A stretch of 64,000 bases of DNA from Bradyrhizobium sp. CCGB12 (GTDB lineage Bacteria; Pseudomonadota; Alphaproteobacteria; Rhizobiales; Xanthobacteraceae), in contig NZ_JANADO010000001.1 in NCBI RefSeq assembly GCF_024199845.1, positions 7,192,001 through 7,256,000 of the forward strand, given 5' to 3'. Positions 10,838-19,906 of the stretch are shown here, piece by piece. Under the pieces are notes generated by a model. The model was given only the letters and a program-made list of their open reading frames with translations. It was not told the DNA's origin and did no database searches. Numbering within the stretch: the first letter of the stretch is position 1; the number at the start of each line of letters is the position of its first letter. A program made the position numbers and the translations under genes.

Positions 10838-10984
10838 CCTCTCCCGCCTGCGGGAGAGGTCGGCGCGTCCCGGGCGATGCGAAGCATCGTCCTGCGCGCC
10901 GGGTGAGGGTTCTCTCCTCTAGGGGTTGTCCCATTGCGGAGACACCCTCTTCCCAACCCTCCCCCGCAAGCGGGGGAGGGAGCG
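10838..10984. repeat. Family D intergenic palindrome (copy 2)
   Basis: CCTCTCCCGCCTGCGGGAGAGG, an inner GCGTCCCGGGCGATGCGAAGC segment, and CCCTCCCCCGCAAGCGGGGG at the far end. It lies between the pseudouridine synthase and the DUF2336 gene. Confidence 0.9.
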
Positions 10985-11109
10985 CCAGCTCCGCCGCGGC
11001 CGCGCCTCGTCTCATTGCGCCATGGTTTACGAAACGTTCAGCGCTCGCCTCTAATGATGGCGGTTGCTTAGAACAAGCTTCCGTAACCGCTCAGGACGAG
11101 CAGCGCGTG

Positions 11110-12219
11110 ATGTCCAAGGCCGAGCTATCGATCATCGACGAGGTCGAATCCGCGATACGGATGGGCTCGCCGGAAAAGGGGCTGGAGACGGCCCGGCGCG
11201 TCACCGACCTGTTCCTGTCTTCCGCCGGCAGCTTCGACGACGAGCAGATTGCACTGTTCGACGACGTGCTCGAGCGGCTGATCGGCACCATCGAGCTGCG
11301 TGCCATTGCCGACATCGGCGCCCGCGTTGCACTCGCCGAGATCAGCGCCCAGCTCGCGCCGATCGCGCAGGCGCCTCCGTCCGTGATCCGCCGCCTCGCC
11401 AACCATGACGAGATCCGCATCGCCGGTCCCGTGCTGCAGGAATCCGCGCGCCTCGACGATGGCGAATTGGTGAAGATCGCATCATCCAAGGGCGAGCCGC
11501 ATCTGCTCGCGGTCGCCGGACGCTGGTGGCTGAAGGAGATCGTCACCGACGCATTGCTGGCGCGCCGCTATCCCAGCGTCAGCCGGCGGCTTGCGGCCAA
11601 TCCGGGGGCTCGGGTTTCAGGCAACGGATTTGCCGTCATCGTCGGACAGGCCGAAAGCGATCCGGACCTCGCAATCAGCGTCGGCGTTCGCGTCGATCTG
11701 CCGTCGGAGCTGCGCCGTCAATTGCTGCGTTCCGCGACGGATGCCGTGCGCACCCGCCTGTTGTCGCGCGCGCCGCCGCATCTGTTCGAGGAAATCCAGA
11801 ACGCGATTGCCGCCGTGACCGTCGGCGTCGCGCGCGAGATGTCTGCCGTTCGCGATTTCGAAGGCGCCAAGCGCGCGATTGCAAATCTCAAGGCGGCCGG
11901 CCAGCTCAGCGAGGCGACACTGCTCGGCTTCGCCACACAGCGGCGCTATGAAGAGACCGCCGCTGCCCTGGCAGCACTGTCCGGATCGACCGTCGAGGTG
12001 ATTCGCCCGCTGATGCAGAGCCTGCGCGACGACGGCCTCCTGGTGCCGTGCAAGGCAGCGCAGCTCAGCTGGGACACCACCGCCGCCGTGCTCGAAAGCC
12101 GTTTTGCGACAGGCGTGATGAAGCCGGCGGACCTTGCGCGGGCGCAGGGGCATTTTGCGAGAATGACGCCGGAGAACGCGCGGCGGACGCTCAGGTTCTG
12201 GCAGGTAAGGGCGTCGTAG
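11110..12219 (+). CDS. DUF2336 domain protein
   Basis: A 369-residue, largely alpha-helical soluble protein. I recognise the DUF2336 family from the repeated short segments such as RLANHDEIRIAGPVLQ and SSKGEPHLLAVAGRW, which resemble HEAT-like repeats. No catalytic motif is visible; the family is of unknown function, and members occur next to diverse signalling genes in Alphaproteobacteria. The frame is open for 69 further codons upstream but those read through the family D repeat, so I start at ATG 11110 (MSKAELSIID); a GTG directly before it is also possible. Monocistronic, flanked by repeats on both sides. Confidence 0.85.
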   Translation: MSKAELSIIDEVESAIRMGSPEKGLETARRVTDLFLSSAGSFDDEQIALFDDVLERLIGTIELRAIADIGARVALAEISAQLAPIAQAPPSVIRRLANHDEIRIAGPVLQESARLDDGELVKIASSKGEPHLLAVAGRWWLKEIVTDALLARRYPSVSRRLAANPGARVSGNGFAVIVGQAESDPDLAISVGVRVDLPSELRRQLLRSATDAVRTRLLSRAPPHLFEEIQNAIAAVTVGVAREMSAVRDFEGAKRAIANLKAAGQLSEATLLGFATQRRYEETAAALAALSGSTVEVIRPLMQSLRDDGLLVPCKAAQLSWDTTAAVLESRFATGVMKPADLARAQGHFARMTPENARRTLRFWQVRAS

Positions 12220-12223
12220 CTTT

Positions 12224-12384
12224 CTTCCCCTCTCCCCTTGCGGGAGAGGGTGTCTCGCCGCGATAGCGGCGAGACGGGTGAGGGGTATCTCTCCGCGATT
12301 CCGACTCTCATTTGAATTCGCAGAAGCAACCCCTCATCCGGCGCTTCGCGCCACCTTCTCCCGCAAGGGGAGAAGGAAGAAAGC
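12224..12384. repeat. Family D intergenic palindrome (copy 3)
   Basis: CCCTCTCCCCTTGCGGGAGAGG on the left and CTTCTCCCGCAAGGGGAGAAGG on the right, with an inner GTCTCGCCGCGATAGCGGCGAGAC hairpin at about 12250-12273. It sits between the convergent DUF2336 and mtaB genes and may serve as a two-way terminator. Confidence 0.9.
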
Positions 12385-12390
12385 GGCGCG

Positions 12391-13644
12391 TTATACCGTC
12401 AGCCGCTCGCCGTCATGACCGGTGATCCTCAGCGGCACGACGCTGCCCACACGCTCGCCCACGATCGCCACCGGCAGATAATGCTCTGTCCGCCCCTGCC
12501 ACTCGCTCTCGATCAGCACTTCGCGCGTTGCATCGATCTCCGCTTGCAGCCGCCGTCGCAACGCCGCCTCGCCAGCCGCACGCAGCCGCTTCGCACGTTC
12601 CCTGATCGCGCCGCCCGCAACCTGCGGCATTTTCGCGGCCGGCGTGCCCGGGCGCGGGGAATAGGGGAACACATGCAGGAAGGTGAGGCCGCATTCCTCG
12701 ACGAGATCGAGCGAGCGTGAGAACATCTCATCCGTCTCGGTCGGAAAGCCCGCGATGATGTCGGCGCCGAAGGCGATGTCGGGGCGCAGGCGGCGGACCT
12801 GATCGCAGAACGCGATGGCGTCGCGCCGCGAATGCCGCCGCTTCATGCGCTTCAAGATCATGTCGTCGCCTGACTGTAGCGACAGATGCAGATGCGGCAT
12901 CAGCCGCGAATCGTCGGCGATGGCATCCAAGAGATCGGCATCCGCCTCGATCGAGTCGATCGAGGAGATGCGCAGGCGCTTCAGCTCCGGCACGTGCCGC
13001 AAAATCTGCTTGGTCAGCATGCCGAGCTTGGGCGTGCCCGGCAGATCAGTGCCGTAGCTGGTGAGGTCGACGCCGGTCAGCACGATCTCGGCGTGACCGC
13101 GCTGGGCCAGAGCCCGCACTTGCTCGACCACCACGCCCATCGGCACCGAACGTGAATTGCCGCGGCCGAACGGGATGATGCAGAAGGTGCAGCGATGATC
13201 GCAGCCGTTCTGCACCTGCACGAACACGCGCGGCAGGCCCGCCGCAAAGCCGTCGATCAGATGCGGCGCCATTTCCGTGACCGCCATGATGTCACTGACG
13301 GCGATCTTCTCGCTGGCGCCGATGGCAAACGCATCGCGGGCCTCGCGCCAGGCTTCGCCGCGCATCTTGTCGTCATTGCCGACGACGCGATCGACCTCGG
13401 CCATGTCGGCGAACATCGCCGTTTGCGTCTGCGCGGCGCAGCCGGTGACGACGATGCGCACTCCGGGACGTTCGCGCTTCAATTTGCGGATCGACTGGCG
13501 CGCCTGCGCCACCGCCTCGTTGGTAACGGCACAGCTGTTGATGACGATGGTGTCGGAAAGGCCGGCGCCCTCCGCTTCGCGGCGAATCACCTCGGCCTCG
13601 AACGCATTGAGGCGGCAGCCGAAGGTGACGATGTCGACAGTCAT
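12391..13644 (-). CDS. mtaB: tRNA t6A methylthiotransferase MtaB
   Basis: A 417-residue radical-SAM enzyme that converts N6-threonylcarbamoyladenosine at tRNA position 37 to its 2-methylthio form. It has the N-terminal UPF0004 domain (VTFGCRLNAFEAEV, with cluster cysteines also in INSCAVTNEA and VVTGCAAQT), the radical-SAM motif NGCDHRCTFCIIPFGRGNSRS (CxxxCxxC near residue 145) and a C-terminal TRAM domain. Its start codon overlaps the dapF stop as TGATG (13642-13646), so it is translationally coupled to dapF, a pairing common in rhizobia. Confidence 0.96.
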   Translation of the reverse strand: MTVDIVTFGCRLNAFEAEVIRREAEGAGLSDTIVINSCAVTNEAVAQARQSIRKLKRERPGVRIVVTGCAAQTQTAMFADMAEVDRVVGNDDKMRGEAWREARDAFAIGASEKIAVSDIMAVTEMAPHLIDGFAAGLPRVFVQVQNGCDHRCTFCIIPFGRGNSRSVPMGVVVEQVRALAQRGHAEIVLTGVDLTSYGTDLPGTPKLGMLTKQILRHVPELKRLRISSIDSIEADADLLDAIADDSRLMPHLHLSLQSGDDMILKRMKRRHSRRDAIAFCDQVRRLRPDIAFGADIIAGFPTETDEMFSRSLDLVEECGLTFLHVFPYSPRPGTPAAKMPQVAGGAIRERAKRLRAAGEAALRRRLQAEIDATREVLIESEWQGRTEHYLPVAIVGERVGSVVPLRITGHDGERLTV

Positions 13645-14519
13645 CAGCCGACCGGCGCGAACAGCGCCGGATCGAAACTGCCCTCATATTCGAAGGTCGC
13701 GGTGCCCGTCATCAGCACATGGTCGTCGCGCTCGCGCCATTCGATGCCGAGCTTGCCGCCGGGCAGCGTGATCTCGACGTTGCGATTGGCGCGTTTCAGC
13801 CGCGCCGCCGCGACGGCCGTGGCACAAGCGGCCGAGCCGCACGCCTTGGTCAGGCCGGCACCGCGTTCCCAGGTGCGGATCGTGATGTGGTCGCGATCGA
13901 CGATCTGGGCGAGGGTGACGTTGGCGCGCTCGGGAAAGATCGGATGGTTTTCGAGCAGCGGACCGAAGCGCTCGAGATCGTAGGCGTTGACGTCGTCGAC
14001 CCAGAACACCGCATGCGGATTGCCCATGCTCACGACGGAGGGCGAATGCAGGATCGGATTGTCGATCGGCCCGATCTGCAATTCGATGTAGCGGGTGTCG
14101 CGAAACTCTTCCGCCAGCGGGATGTCCTGCCAGCCGAACTTCGGCGCGCCCATGTCGACGGTGTAGAGGTCGGGCGCGGGGCCCTGCCAGCAATTGAGCA
14201 GGCCTGCGGCCGTCTCGAACGTTGCCGTGGTCTGCCCGCCCTTTTCGAAGATACGACGCACGACGCAACGCATGCCGTTGCCGCAGGCGCCGGCTTCGGA
14301 GCCGTCATTGTTGTAGATGCGGATGAAGGCTTCGGTGCCGTCGAGCCGCGGCCTCTGCAGCACCATGAGCTGGTCGTAAGCCACGCCGCCGTTCGCGGAC
14401 GCCACCGCGCGCGCGTCGTCCGGCGTGACCTTTGCCGTGGAATCGCGCATGTCGACAACGACGATCTCGTTGCCGATGCCGTTCATCTTGGCAAATGCGT
14501 GGTTGGCCAGCGCGCTCAT
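13644..14519 (-). CDS. dapF: Diaminopimelate epimerase
   Basis: A 291-residue enzyme that converts LL- to meso-diaminopimelate for lysine and peptidoglycan synthesis. The two catalytic cysteines are visible in [15 protein letters not shown] (near residue 80) and [18 protein letters not shown] (near residue 225). The N-terminal [17 protein letters not shown] is the standard family start, supporting the ATG at 14519. First gene of the dapF-mtaB pair. Upstream, 14604-14621 holds a small perfect inverted repeat (CATGAC / GTCATG) in the divergent region shared with the GyrI-like gene. Confidence 0.97.
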   Translation of the reverse strand: MSALANHAFAKMNGIGNEIVVVDMRDSTAKVTPDDARAVASANGGVAYDQLMVLQRPRLDGTEAFIRIYNNDGSEAGACGNGMRCVVRRIFEKGGQTTATFETAAGLLNCWQGPAPDLYTVDMGAPKFGWQDIPLAEEFRDTRYIELQIGPIDNPILHSPSVVSMGNPHAVFWVDDVNAYDLERFGPLLENHPIFPERANVTLAQIVDRDHITIRTWERGAGLTKACGSAACATAVAAARLKRANRNVEITLPGGKLGIEWRERDDHVLMTGTATFEYEGSFDPALFAPVG

Positions 14520-14750
14520 GAAAATTCCCGAATTTCGCCCGTCTTATATGGCGATCCTTGCCGGCTTGGCCAGCGCTTTGCGGCAGGGCGCTCGGGAAGC
14601 CGCCATGACGTATCTGTCATGGGACGAATTCGGCGCTCGCGTGTTAGAACGGCGCCGCTCGTGCAAGCCGGGGGGGCGCGGCCGGGCGCAAAGCGGGAGT
14701 TTGGCCTTGGTGGGCAAGGTCTTGGTGCCCAAGGTCCTGGGGAGAATAAA

Positions 14751-15560
14751 ATGATTAGGTTTCGTCGTCTCGCTCTGGCCGCGCTGATCCCGGCGGCGGC
14801 CATGTCGCTTGGTCTGTCCGCCGCTCGGGCACAAACTCCGAGCCCGGCGCCTGCCGCATCGGCAACCCCCTCGCCGGCCCCGTCGGCTTCGCCGGCGCCG
14901 GCCGCGAGCGCTTCGCCTGCGCCGGTGGCAACGCCTTCGCCGGCGGCCAGCGCCTCACCGGCACCTGCTGCGACGCCCTCGCCGGCAGCGAGCGCCTCAC
15001 CCGCGCCGGCAGCAACGCCTTCGCCCGCAGCCAGTGCCTCACCAAGTCCGGCAGCGCCCCCGCCCGCGGCGGCCACCACCCCCGCCCCGGTACAGACCGC
15101 CGATCCCTTTGGCCTCGAGACCACGCTCGAGCCCAAGAAGGTCGTGATGGTCAAGGGCACTGCCAATTGGGACTCGGCCTTCGACACGCTGATCGACGCC
15201 TTCAAGGCGCTGAACGCGCTCCTGGACAAGCAGGGCATCAAGCGCGCCGGCAATTCGATGATCGTCTACACCTCCACCGACGACACCGGCTTCACCTTCC
15301 TGGCCGAGATCCCGGTCGAGCAGGATCCGAAGAACCTGCCCAAGGACACAAGCGTCGGCAAATCGCCGGAGGGCAAGGCGCTGAAATTCGTCCATCGCGG
15401 CTCCTACGACAACATGGACAACACCTATGAGGCGATCACCAATCACCTCGACGACAAGAGACTGGAAGCCAAGGACACCTTCATCGAGGAGTACCTCACC
15501 GATCCCCTGAAGACGGCCGAGGACAAGCTCGTGATCAATGTTTTCGTGCCACTGAAGTGA
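14751..15560 (+). CDS. Exported GyrI-like domain protein with Ala/Pro/Ser linker
   Basis: A 269-residue protein. A signal peptide (RLALAALIPAAAMSLGLSAARA) is followed by about 85 residues of Ala/Pro/Ser repeats built from units such as ATPSPAASASPAP, then a globular domain from about residue 120 (ETTLEPKKVVMVKGTANW to the end). I assign that domain to the GyrI-like/AraC effector-binding fold (SRPBCC-like), as annotated for similar Bradyrhizobium proteins; this is a recognition call. ATG 14751 has a good SD (GGGGAG). The SIMPL-domain gene starts 3 bases after its stop, so the two are probably co-transcribed. A secreted version of a normally cytosolic ligand-binding fold is odd. Confidence 0.8.
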   Translation: MIRFRRLALAALIPAAAMSLGLSAARAQTPSPAPAASATPSPAPSASPAPAASASPAPVATPSPAASASPAPAATPSPAASASPAPAATPSPAASASPSPAAPPPAAATTPAPVQTADPFGLETTLEPKKVVMVKGTANWDSAFDTLIDAFKALNALLDKQGIKRAGNSMIVYTSTDDTGFTFLAEIPVEQDPKNLPKDTSVGKSPEGKALKFVHRGSYDNMDNTYEAITNHLDDKRLEAKDTFIEEYLTDPLKTAEDKLVINVFVPLK

Positions 15561-15562
15561 CA

Positions 15563-16270
15563 ATGATGAAAAAGCCCGCCGTACTCGCCGCCGCTTTCGC
15601 CACCGTCCTGCTGGCAGCGCCTGCGCTCGCCGACGACTTCCCCTCCGCGATTTCGGTGAGCGGCGAAGCCTCCGTATCCGCAGCGCCCGATCTCGCGCAA
15701 CTCGATGCCGGTGTCGCCAATGACGCCAAGACGGCGAAGGAAGCTTCCGATGCCAACAACGCCGCGATGGGCAAGGTGCTGCTGGCGCTGAAGGGCGCCG
15801 GCATCGCCGAGAAGGACTACCAGACCTCGCGCCTGTCGCTGCAGCCGCAATACGGCCAGAACAAATCCACCGGTGCCTCGCCCGTGGTCGGCTTCCGCGC
15901 CTCCAACCGCGTCACCGTGAAGATTCGCGACGTGACCAAGGCGGCCGGCATCATCGACACGCTGGTCAGCGCCGGTGCGAACGACATCGGCAACATCTCC
16001 TTCGAGGTGACGCAGGCGTCAAAACTGCTCGACGACGCGCGCGAGCAGGCGGTCGCGGACGCCCGCCGCAAGGCCGAGATCTACGCCAGGGCCACCGGTG
16101 TGACGCTGGGCGCGCCGCTCAGCGTCACCGAGGGCGGCGGCCCGGTGCCGCTGTTCAAGGGCCGCATGGCCACCGCTCCAATGGCCGCAGGCGCCGCGGT
16201 CGCGCCGGGCGAGGAGACGCTGTCGGTGACGGTGAATGTGAGCTGGGCGATCAAGCCCAAGGAGCAATAA
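15563..16270 (+). CDS. SIMPL domain (DUF541) exported protein
   Basis: About 235 residues. The signal peptide KKPAVLAAAFATVLLAAPALA precedes the SIMPL domain: ISVSGEASVSAAPDLAQLDAGV at its start, YQTSRLSLQPQY in the middle, and a closing LSVTVNVSWAIK strand. Members form periplasmic oligomers (for example E. coli YggE and Brucella BP26), with roles in stress tolerance. In-frame starts are GTG 15557 (overlapping the upstream stop), ATG 15563 and ATG 15566; I prefer 15563. It is the second gene of the pair with the GyrI-like protein and is followed by a family E repeat. Confidence 0.92.
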   Translation: MMKKPAVLAAAFATVLLAAPALADDFPSAISVSGEASVSAAPDLAQLDAGVANDAKTAKEASDANNAAMGKVLLALKGAGIAEKDYQTSRLSLQPQYGQNKSTGASPVVGFRASNRVTVKIRDVTKAAGIIDTLVSAGANDIGNISFEVTQASKLLDDAREQAVADARRKAEIYARATGVTLGAPLSVTEGGGPVPLFKGRMATAPMAAGAAVAPGEETLSVTVNVSWAIKPKEQ

Positions 16271-16272
16271 CT

Positions 16273-16414
16273 CTCGTGTCCCGGACGCGCTGCAGCGTGA
16301 AACGCTGCTGCGCAGAGCCGGGACCCAGAGAGCAACACGGTACATTGCCGCAGTATGGGCCCCGGCTCTGCAGCGCACCGTCGAAGAGACGCTGCGCTGC
16401 GTCCGGGGCACGAG
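16273..16414. repeat. Family E intergenic palindrome (copy 1)
   Basis: CTCGTGTCCCGGACGCG and GCGTCCGGGGCACGAG form the outer arms; an inner GCAGCGTGAAACGCTGC hairpin and GAGCCGGGACCC / GGGCCCCGGCTC arms lie inside. Between the convergent SIMPL and MBL-fold genes. A shorter copy is at 29396-29489. Confidence 0.85.
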
Positions 16415-16431
16415 CGGTGTCCGTGGCGAGA

Positions 16432-17625
16432 CTAAATCTCCACCACCTGCCCCGGCACCATCGCCACGAACCGCTCCTGCGGAATCTTCGCCGCATCCAG
16501 CGCCTCGACCAACGCCTTCGCGGGCGCATCGATCGCCTCGTCCGTCAGCTGGAACGTGCCGTGATGATGCCCGAGCGCTTCCTGCGCGCCGCAATCGTCT
16601 AGCGCCTTCACGGCATCTTCCGGATTCATGTGCTGGTCGCGCATGAACCAGCGCGGCTCGTAGGCGCCGATGGGGAGGATCGCCATGCGGAGCGGCCCGT
16701 GCTTCTCGGCGACGCGACGAAAATGCCTGCCGTCGCCATAGCCGGAATCGCACACGATGTAGATTTTCCCCGCAGGCGTCTCCAGCACAAAGCTCGCCCA
16801 CAGCGCCTTGTTGCGATCGAACATGCCGCGCGCCGTCCAGTGCCTTGTCGGGACCAGATGCACGGCAATGCCGCCGCCGAGCTCGACACGGTCGTGCCAG
16901 TCGAACGCTTCCACCTTGATCGTGGGATCGGTACTGCGCATCGTCACGTCGTTGCCGAGCGGGGTGACGACGCGCGGAGCAAAGTTTTTTGTGAGCCGCG
17001 ACAGCGTCGCGATGTCCAAATGATCGTAGTGACCGTGCGAAACCAGCACGACGTCGATCTTCGGCAAACGATCGAAGGCGATGCCGGGATCATTGTGCCG
17101 CTTCGGTCCGGCCCAGGCGACCGGCGAGACCCGCATCGACCAGACGGGATCGACCAGGATATTGAGCCCGCCGGCCTGGATCAGCCAGCTGGCGTGGCCG
17201 ACGAAGGAAAGCCGCACCTTTTCGCCGTCGACGCGCTCCGGCGGAGTATCGGCATAGGGGCTGGGCGCCCAGTCGGGCCAGTCCGCACGCTGCCCCCGGC
17301 CGCCCAATTGCCAACGCAGCACCTCGCCAAGCGATCGTGGCGGCGCCCCGTCCGGATCGAAGAAGTGCAGGCCGTCGAAATGGTCGGAGACCGGGCCGTC
17401 ATAGGTTTTCATGCGGGACATCCAGAGGGAGGACACACCGACCAAGGCGCCGGCGCCGGCAAGCAGTCCGAAAACGCGGCGGCGGGTGATCGGCACGGCG
17501 GTCTTCAGCGATCGTAGCGGAGGCAGGTCATGACCTCCAATATGGGTGGAACCCAGGGAAAAGGAACCAGCTACCAAAAAATCCCGTGGTTTCAGGGCTT
17601 TGCCCTGGCAGGGTCGCCGAGGCAT
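16432..17625 (-). CDS. MBL-fold metal-dependent hydrolase, exported
   Basis: A 397-residue protein with the metallo-beta-lactamase fold of the UlaG/NAPE-phospholipase D type. The metal-binding motif VSHGHYDHLDIATL (HxHxDH) lies near residue 190, after NILVDPVWSMRVSPVAWAGPKRHNDPG; later ligands are in VPTRHWTARG and CDSGYGDG. An N-terminal TRRRVFGLLAGAGALVG segment looks like a twin-arginine or membrane-anchoring signal, suggesting action at or outside the inner membrane. I start at ATG 17625, which has AAGGAA upstream; the open frame extends 35 residues further. The substrate is unknown; N-acyl phosphatidylethanolamine-like lipids are a family-based guess. Confidence 0.85.
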   Translation of the reverse strand: MPRRPCQGKALKPRDFLVAGSFSLGSTHIGGHDLPPLRSLKTAVPITRRRVFGLLAGAGALVGVSSLWMSRMKTYDGPVSDHFDGLHFFDPDGAPPRSLGEVLRWQLGGRGQRADWPDWAPSPYADTPPERVDGEKVRLSFVGHASWLIQAGGLNILVDPVWSMRVSPVAWAGPKRHNDPGIAFDRLPKIDVVLVSHGHYDHLDIATLSRLTKNFAPRVVTPLGNDVTMRSTDPTIKVEAFDWHDRVELGGGIAVHLVPTRHWTARGMFDRNKALWASFVLETPAGKIYIVCDSGYGDGRHFRRVAEKHGPLRMAILPIGAYEPRWFMRDQHMNPEDAVKALDDCGAQEALGHHHGTFQLTDEAIDAPAKALVEALDAAKIPQERFVAMVPGQVVEI

Positions 17626-17780
17626 CCTAACTTTCCTTGACTTTTGGGCGTGAGCGGCGTTTAACCCCGCCACTTTCTCGGAAAGGCTTTCTTTTCGACC
17701 CGCCGACTGGCCCTGGAGGCCAGAGGTCAACGCCCGACAGCGCTGTGCGCCCTCGGGCGCAAAGGTGTTTGGACTTTCTT

Positions 17781-17914
17781 CTCCCTCGCCCCGCTCTTGC
17801 GGGGAGAGGGTCGGGTGAGGGGCTCTCTCCGCGTATGACGCGCGTGGATAGTTCCATACGCCCTCACCCGCCGCTCAAGGGAGCGGCGACCTCTCCCCGC
17901 AGGCGGGGAGAGGT
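17781..17914. repeat. Family D palindrome abutting the ffh start
   Basis: CCCCGCTCTTGCGGGGAGAGGG on the left and CTCTCCCCGCAGGCGGGGAG on the right, with inner ACGCGCGTGGATAG...ATACGCCCTCACCCG. The right arm ends about 17 bases before the TTG start of ffh, leaving only AAAAAAGGACAACGGCA between them. The gap 17626-17931 holds little else: the upstream part has low-complexity sequence and no gene I can support. Confidence 0.9.
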
Positions 17915-17931
17915 AAAAAAGGACAACGGCA

Positions 17932-19479
17932 TTGTTCGACAATCTGTCGGAACGGCTTGGTGGCATTCTCGATCGTCTGACGGGGCGCGGTGCGCTGACC
18001 GAGAAGGACGTCGACGCCGCGATGCGCGAGGTGCGCCGCGCGCTGCTGGAGGCCGACGTCGCGCTCGAAGTCGTGCGCAGCTTCACCGAGCGCGTCCGCG
18101 AGCAGGCGATCGGCGCCACTGTCGTCAAGTCGGTCACGCCCGGCCAGATGGTGGTCAAGATCGTCCATGACGAGCTGATCAACACGCTCGGCGCGGAAGG
18201 CCAGACCATCGACGTCAATTCCGTGCCGCCGGTGCCGATCATGATGGTCGGCCTGCAAGGCTCGGGTAAGACGACCACCACCGCAAAGCTCGCCCGCCGC
18301 CTGGTCCAGCGCGACAAGCGCAAGGTGCTGATGGCCTCGCTCGACGTCTATCGTCCGGCGGCGATGGAGCAGCTGGCCGTGCTCGGCCGCGACCTCGACA
18401 TTCCGACCCTGCCCATCGTGGCGGGACAGCAGCCGCCGCAGATTGCGAAGCGTGCGCTCGAAGCCGGCAAGCTCGGCGGCTACGACATCGTGCTGCTCGA
18501 CACCGCCGGCCGCACCACGCTCGACGAAGACATGATGGCGGAAGCCGCCGCGATCAAAGCCGCAGCGAACCCGCATGAAGTGCTGCTGGTCGCCGACAGC
18601 CTCACCGGCCAGGACGCCGTGAACCTCGCGCGCGCGTTCGATCAGCGCGTCGGCCTCACCGGCATCGTGCTCACACGAGTGGACGGCGACGGCCGCGGCG
18701 GCGCCGCGCTGTCGATGCGCGCGGTCACCGGCAAGCCGATCAAGCTGATCGGCACCGGTGAAAAGACCGACGCGCTGGAGGACTTCCATCCCGACCGTAT
18801 CGCCGGCCGTATCCTTGGCATGGGCGACGTGGTCTCGCTGGTCGAGCGCGCCGCCGCCAACATCGACGCCGAGAAGGCCGCGCGCACCGCCGAGCGCATG
18901 CGCAAGGGTCAGTTCGACCTCAATGACATGCGCGAGCAGCTGTTGCAGATGTCCAATATGGGCGGCATCAGCGGCCTGATGGGCATGATGCCCGGCATCT
19001 CCAAGATGAAGAACCAGATCGCCGCGGCCGGCATCGACGACAAGATCTTGAAGCGCCAGGTCGCCGTGATCGATTCCATGACGCGCGACGAGCGCCGTCA
19101 TCCCGACTTGCTCAAGGCCAGCCGCAAGAAGCGTATCGCCGCAGGTTCCGGCCAGAGCGTCGAGCAGGTCAACAAGCTGCTCAAGATGCACCGGAACATG
19201 GCCGACGTCATGAAGGCCATGGGCTCGGGCAAGCGCGGCCCGCTCGCCGGCATCGCGCAGGCCATGGGCTTCGGCGGCGGCATGAAGATGCCGTCGCCCG
19301 AGGAGATGAAGGCGATGCAGGAGAAGATGCAGGCCGGCGGTGGACAAGGTCTGCCCAGCCTGCCGAAGGATCTGCCGCCCGGTCTTCGCTCGGGCCTACC
19401 AAATTTGCCGGGGCTTACGGGCCTCAGCGGCAAGCCGACCCTTCCGGGGCTCGGCGGTTTTCCCGGCAAGAAGAAATGA
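17932..19479 (+). CDS. ffh: Signal recognition particle protein Ffh
   Basis: A 515-residue SRP54 GTPase that binds signal sequences and 4.5S RNA in the cytosol and targets ribosomes to FtsY. N domain (FDNLSERLGGILDRLTGRGAL), GTPase motifs G1 GLQGSGKTTTTAKLARRL, G3 DTAGRTTLDEDMMAEA, G4 TRVDGDGRGGAAL, and a methionine-rich M domain (residues about 330-480, including MGGISGLMGMMPG and RKKRIAAGSGQSVEQVN). The C-terminus is a Gly/Leu/Pro-rich tail. Translation starts at TTG (17932) with AGGA upstream; no ATG is available. It leads the ffh-rpsP-rimM-trmD-rplS cluster. Confidence 0.97.
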   Translation: MFDNLSERLGGILDRLTGRGALTEKDVDAAMREVRRALLEADVALEVVRSFTERVREQAIGATVVKSVTPGQMVVKIVHDELINTLGAEGQTIDVNSVPPVPIMMVGLQGSGKTTTTAKLARRLVQRDKRKVLMASLDVYRPAAMEQLAVLGRDLDIPTLPIVAGQQPPQIAKRALEAGKLGGYDIVLLDTAGRTTLDEDMMAEAAAIKAAANPHEVLLVADSLTGQDAVNLARAFDQRVGLTGIVLTRVDGDGRGGAALSMRAVTGKPIKLIGTGEKTDALEDFHPDRIAGRILGMGDVVSLVERAAANIDAEKAARTAERMRKGQFDLNDMREQLLQMSNMGGISGLMGMMPGISKMKNQIAAAGIDDKILKRQVAVIDSMTRDERRHPDLLKASRKKRIAAGSGQSVEQVNKLLKMHRNMADVMKAMGSGKRGPLAGIAQAMGFGGGMKMPSPEEMKAMQEKMQAGGGQGLPSLPKDLPPGLRSGLPNLPGLTGLSGKPTLPGLGGFPGKKK

Positions 19480-19564
19480 GGAATTCGTCGCAAGGGTCGC
19501 AAGTGTCCCGCGCAACGCGAAAATACCAATCAACCGAACAAAACGTACTTTGAAGGAGAACTAG

Positions 19565-19897
19565 ATGTCCGTCGTTATCCGCCTCGCCCGCGCAGGCACC
19601 AAGAAGCGTCCCGTCTATCACGTCGTCGTCGCCGATTCGCGCTTTCCCCGTGATGGTCGCTTCATCGAGCGTCTCGGCTATTTCAACCCGCTGCTGCCGA
19701 AGGACAACGAGGCCCGCCTCAAGCTCGACATGGAGAAGGTGAAGGCCTGGGTCGCCAAGGGCGCGCAGCCCTCGGACCGCGTGTCTCGCTTCCTCGACGC
19801 CGCCGGTGTCAAGAAGCGCGAAGCGCGCAACAACCCGCAGAAGGCTGTGCCGCGCAAGGAGCGCAAGGCGCAGGCCGAAGCCGCAGCCAAGGGCTAA
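19565..19897 (+). CDS. rpsP: 30S ribosomal protein S16
   Basis: A 110-residue ribosomal protein needed for 30S assembly. The N-terminus [25 protein letters not shown] and [14 protein letters not shown] are diagnostic of S16; the basic Ala-rich tail (residues 85-110) is typical of alphaproteobacterial versions. A strong SD (AAGGAGAA) precedes the ATG. It lies 85 bases after ffh and 9 bases before rimM. Confidence 0.98.
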   Translation: MSVVIRLARAGTKKRPVYHVVVADSRFPRDGRFIERLGYFNPLLPKDNEARLKLDMEKVKAWVAKGAQPSDRVSRFLDAAGVKKREARNNPQKAVPRKERKAQAEAAAKG

Positions 19898-19906
19898 GGT
19901 CAGACC

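Noticed and set aside
17875..19347. 490-codon minus-strand frame opposite ffh
   Set aside because: Antisense shadow; ffh motifs on the plus strand are unambiguous.
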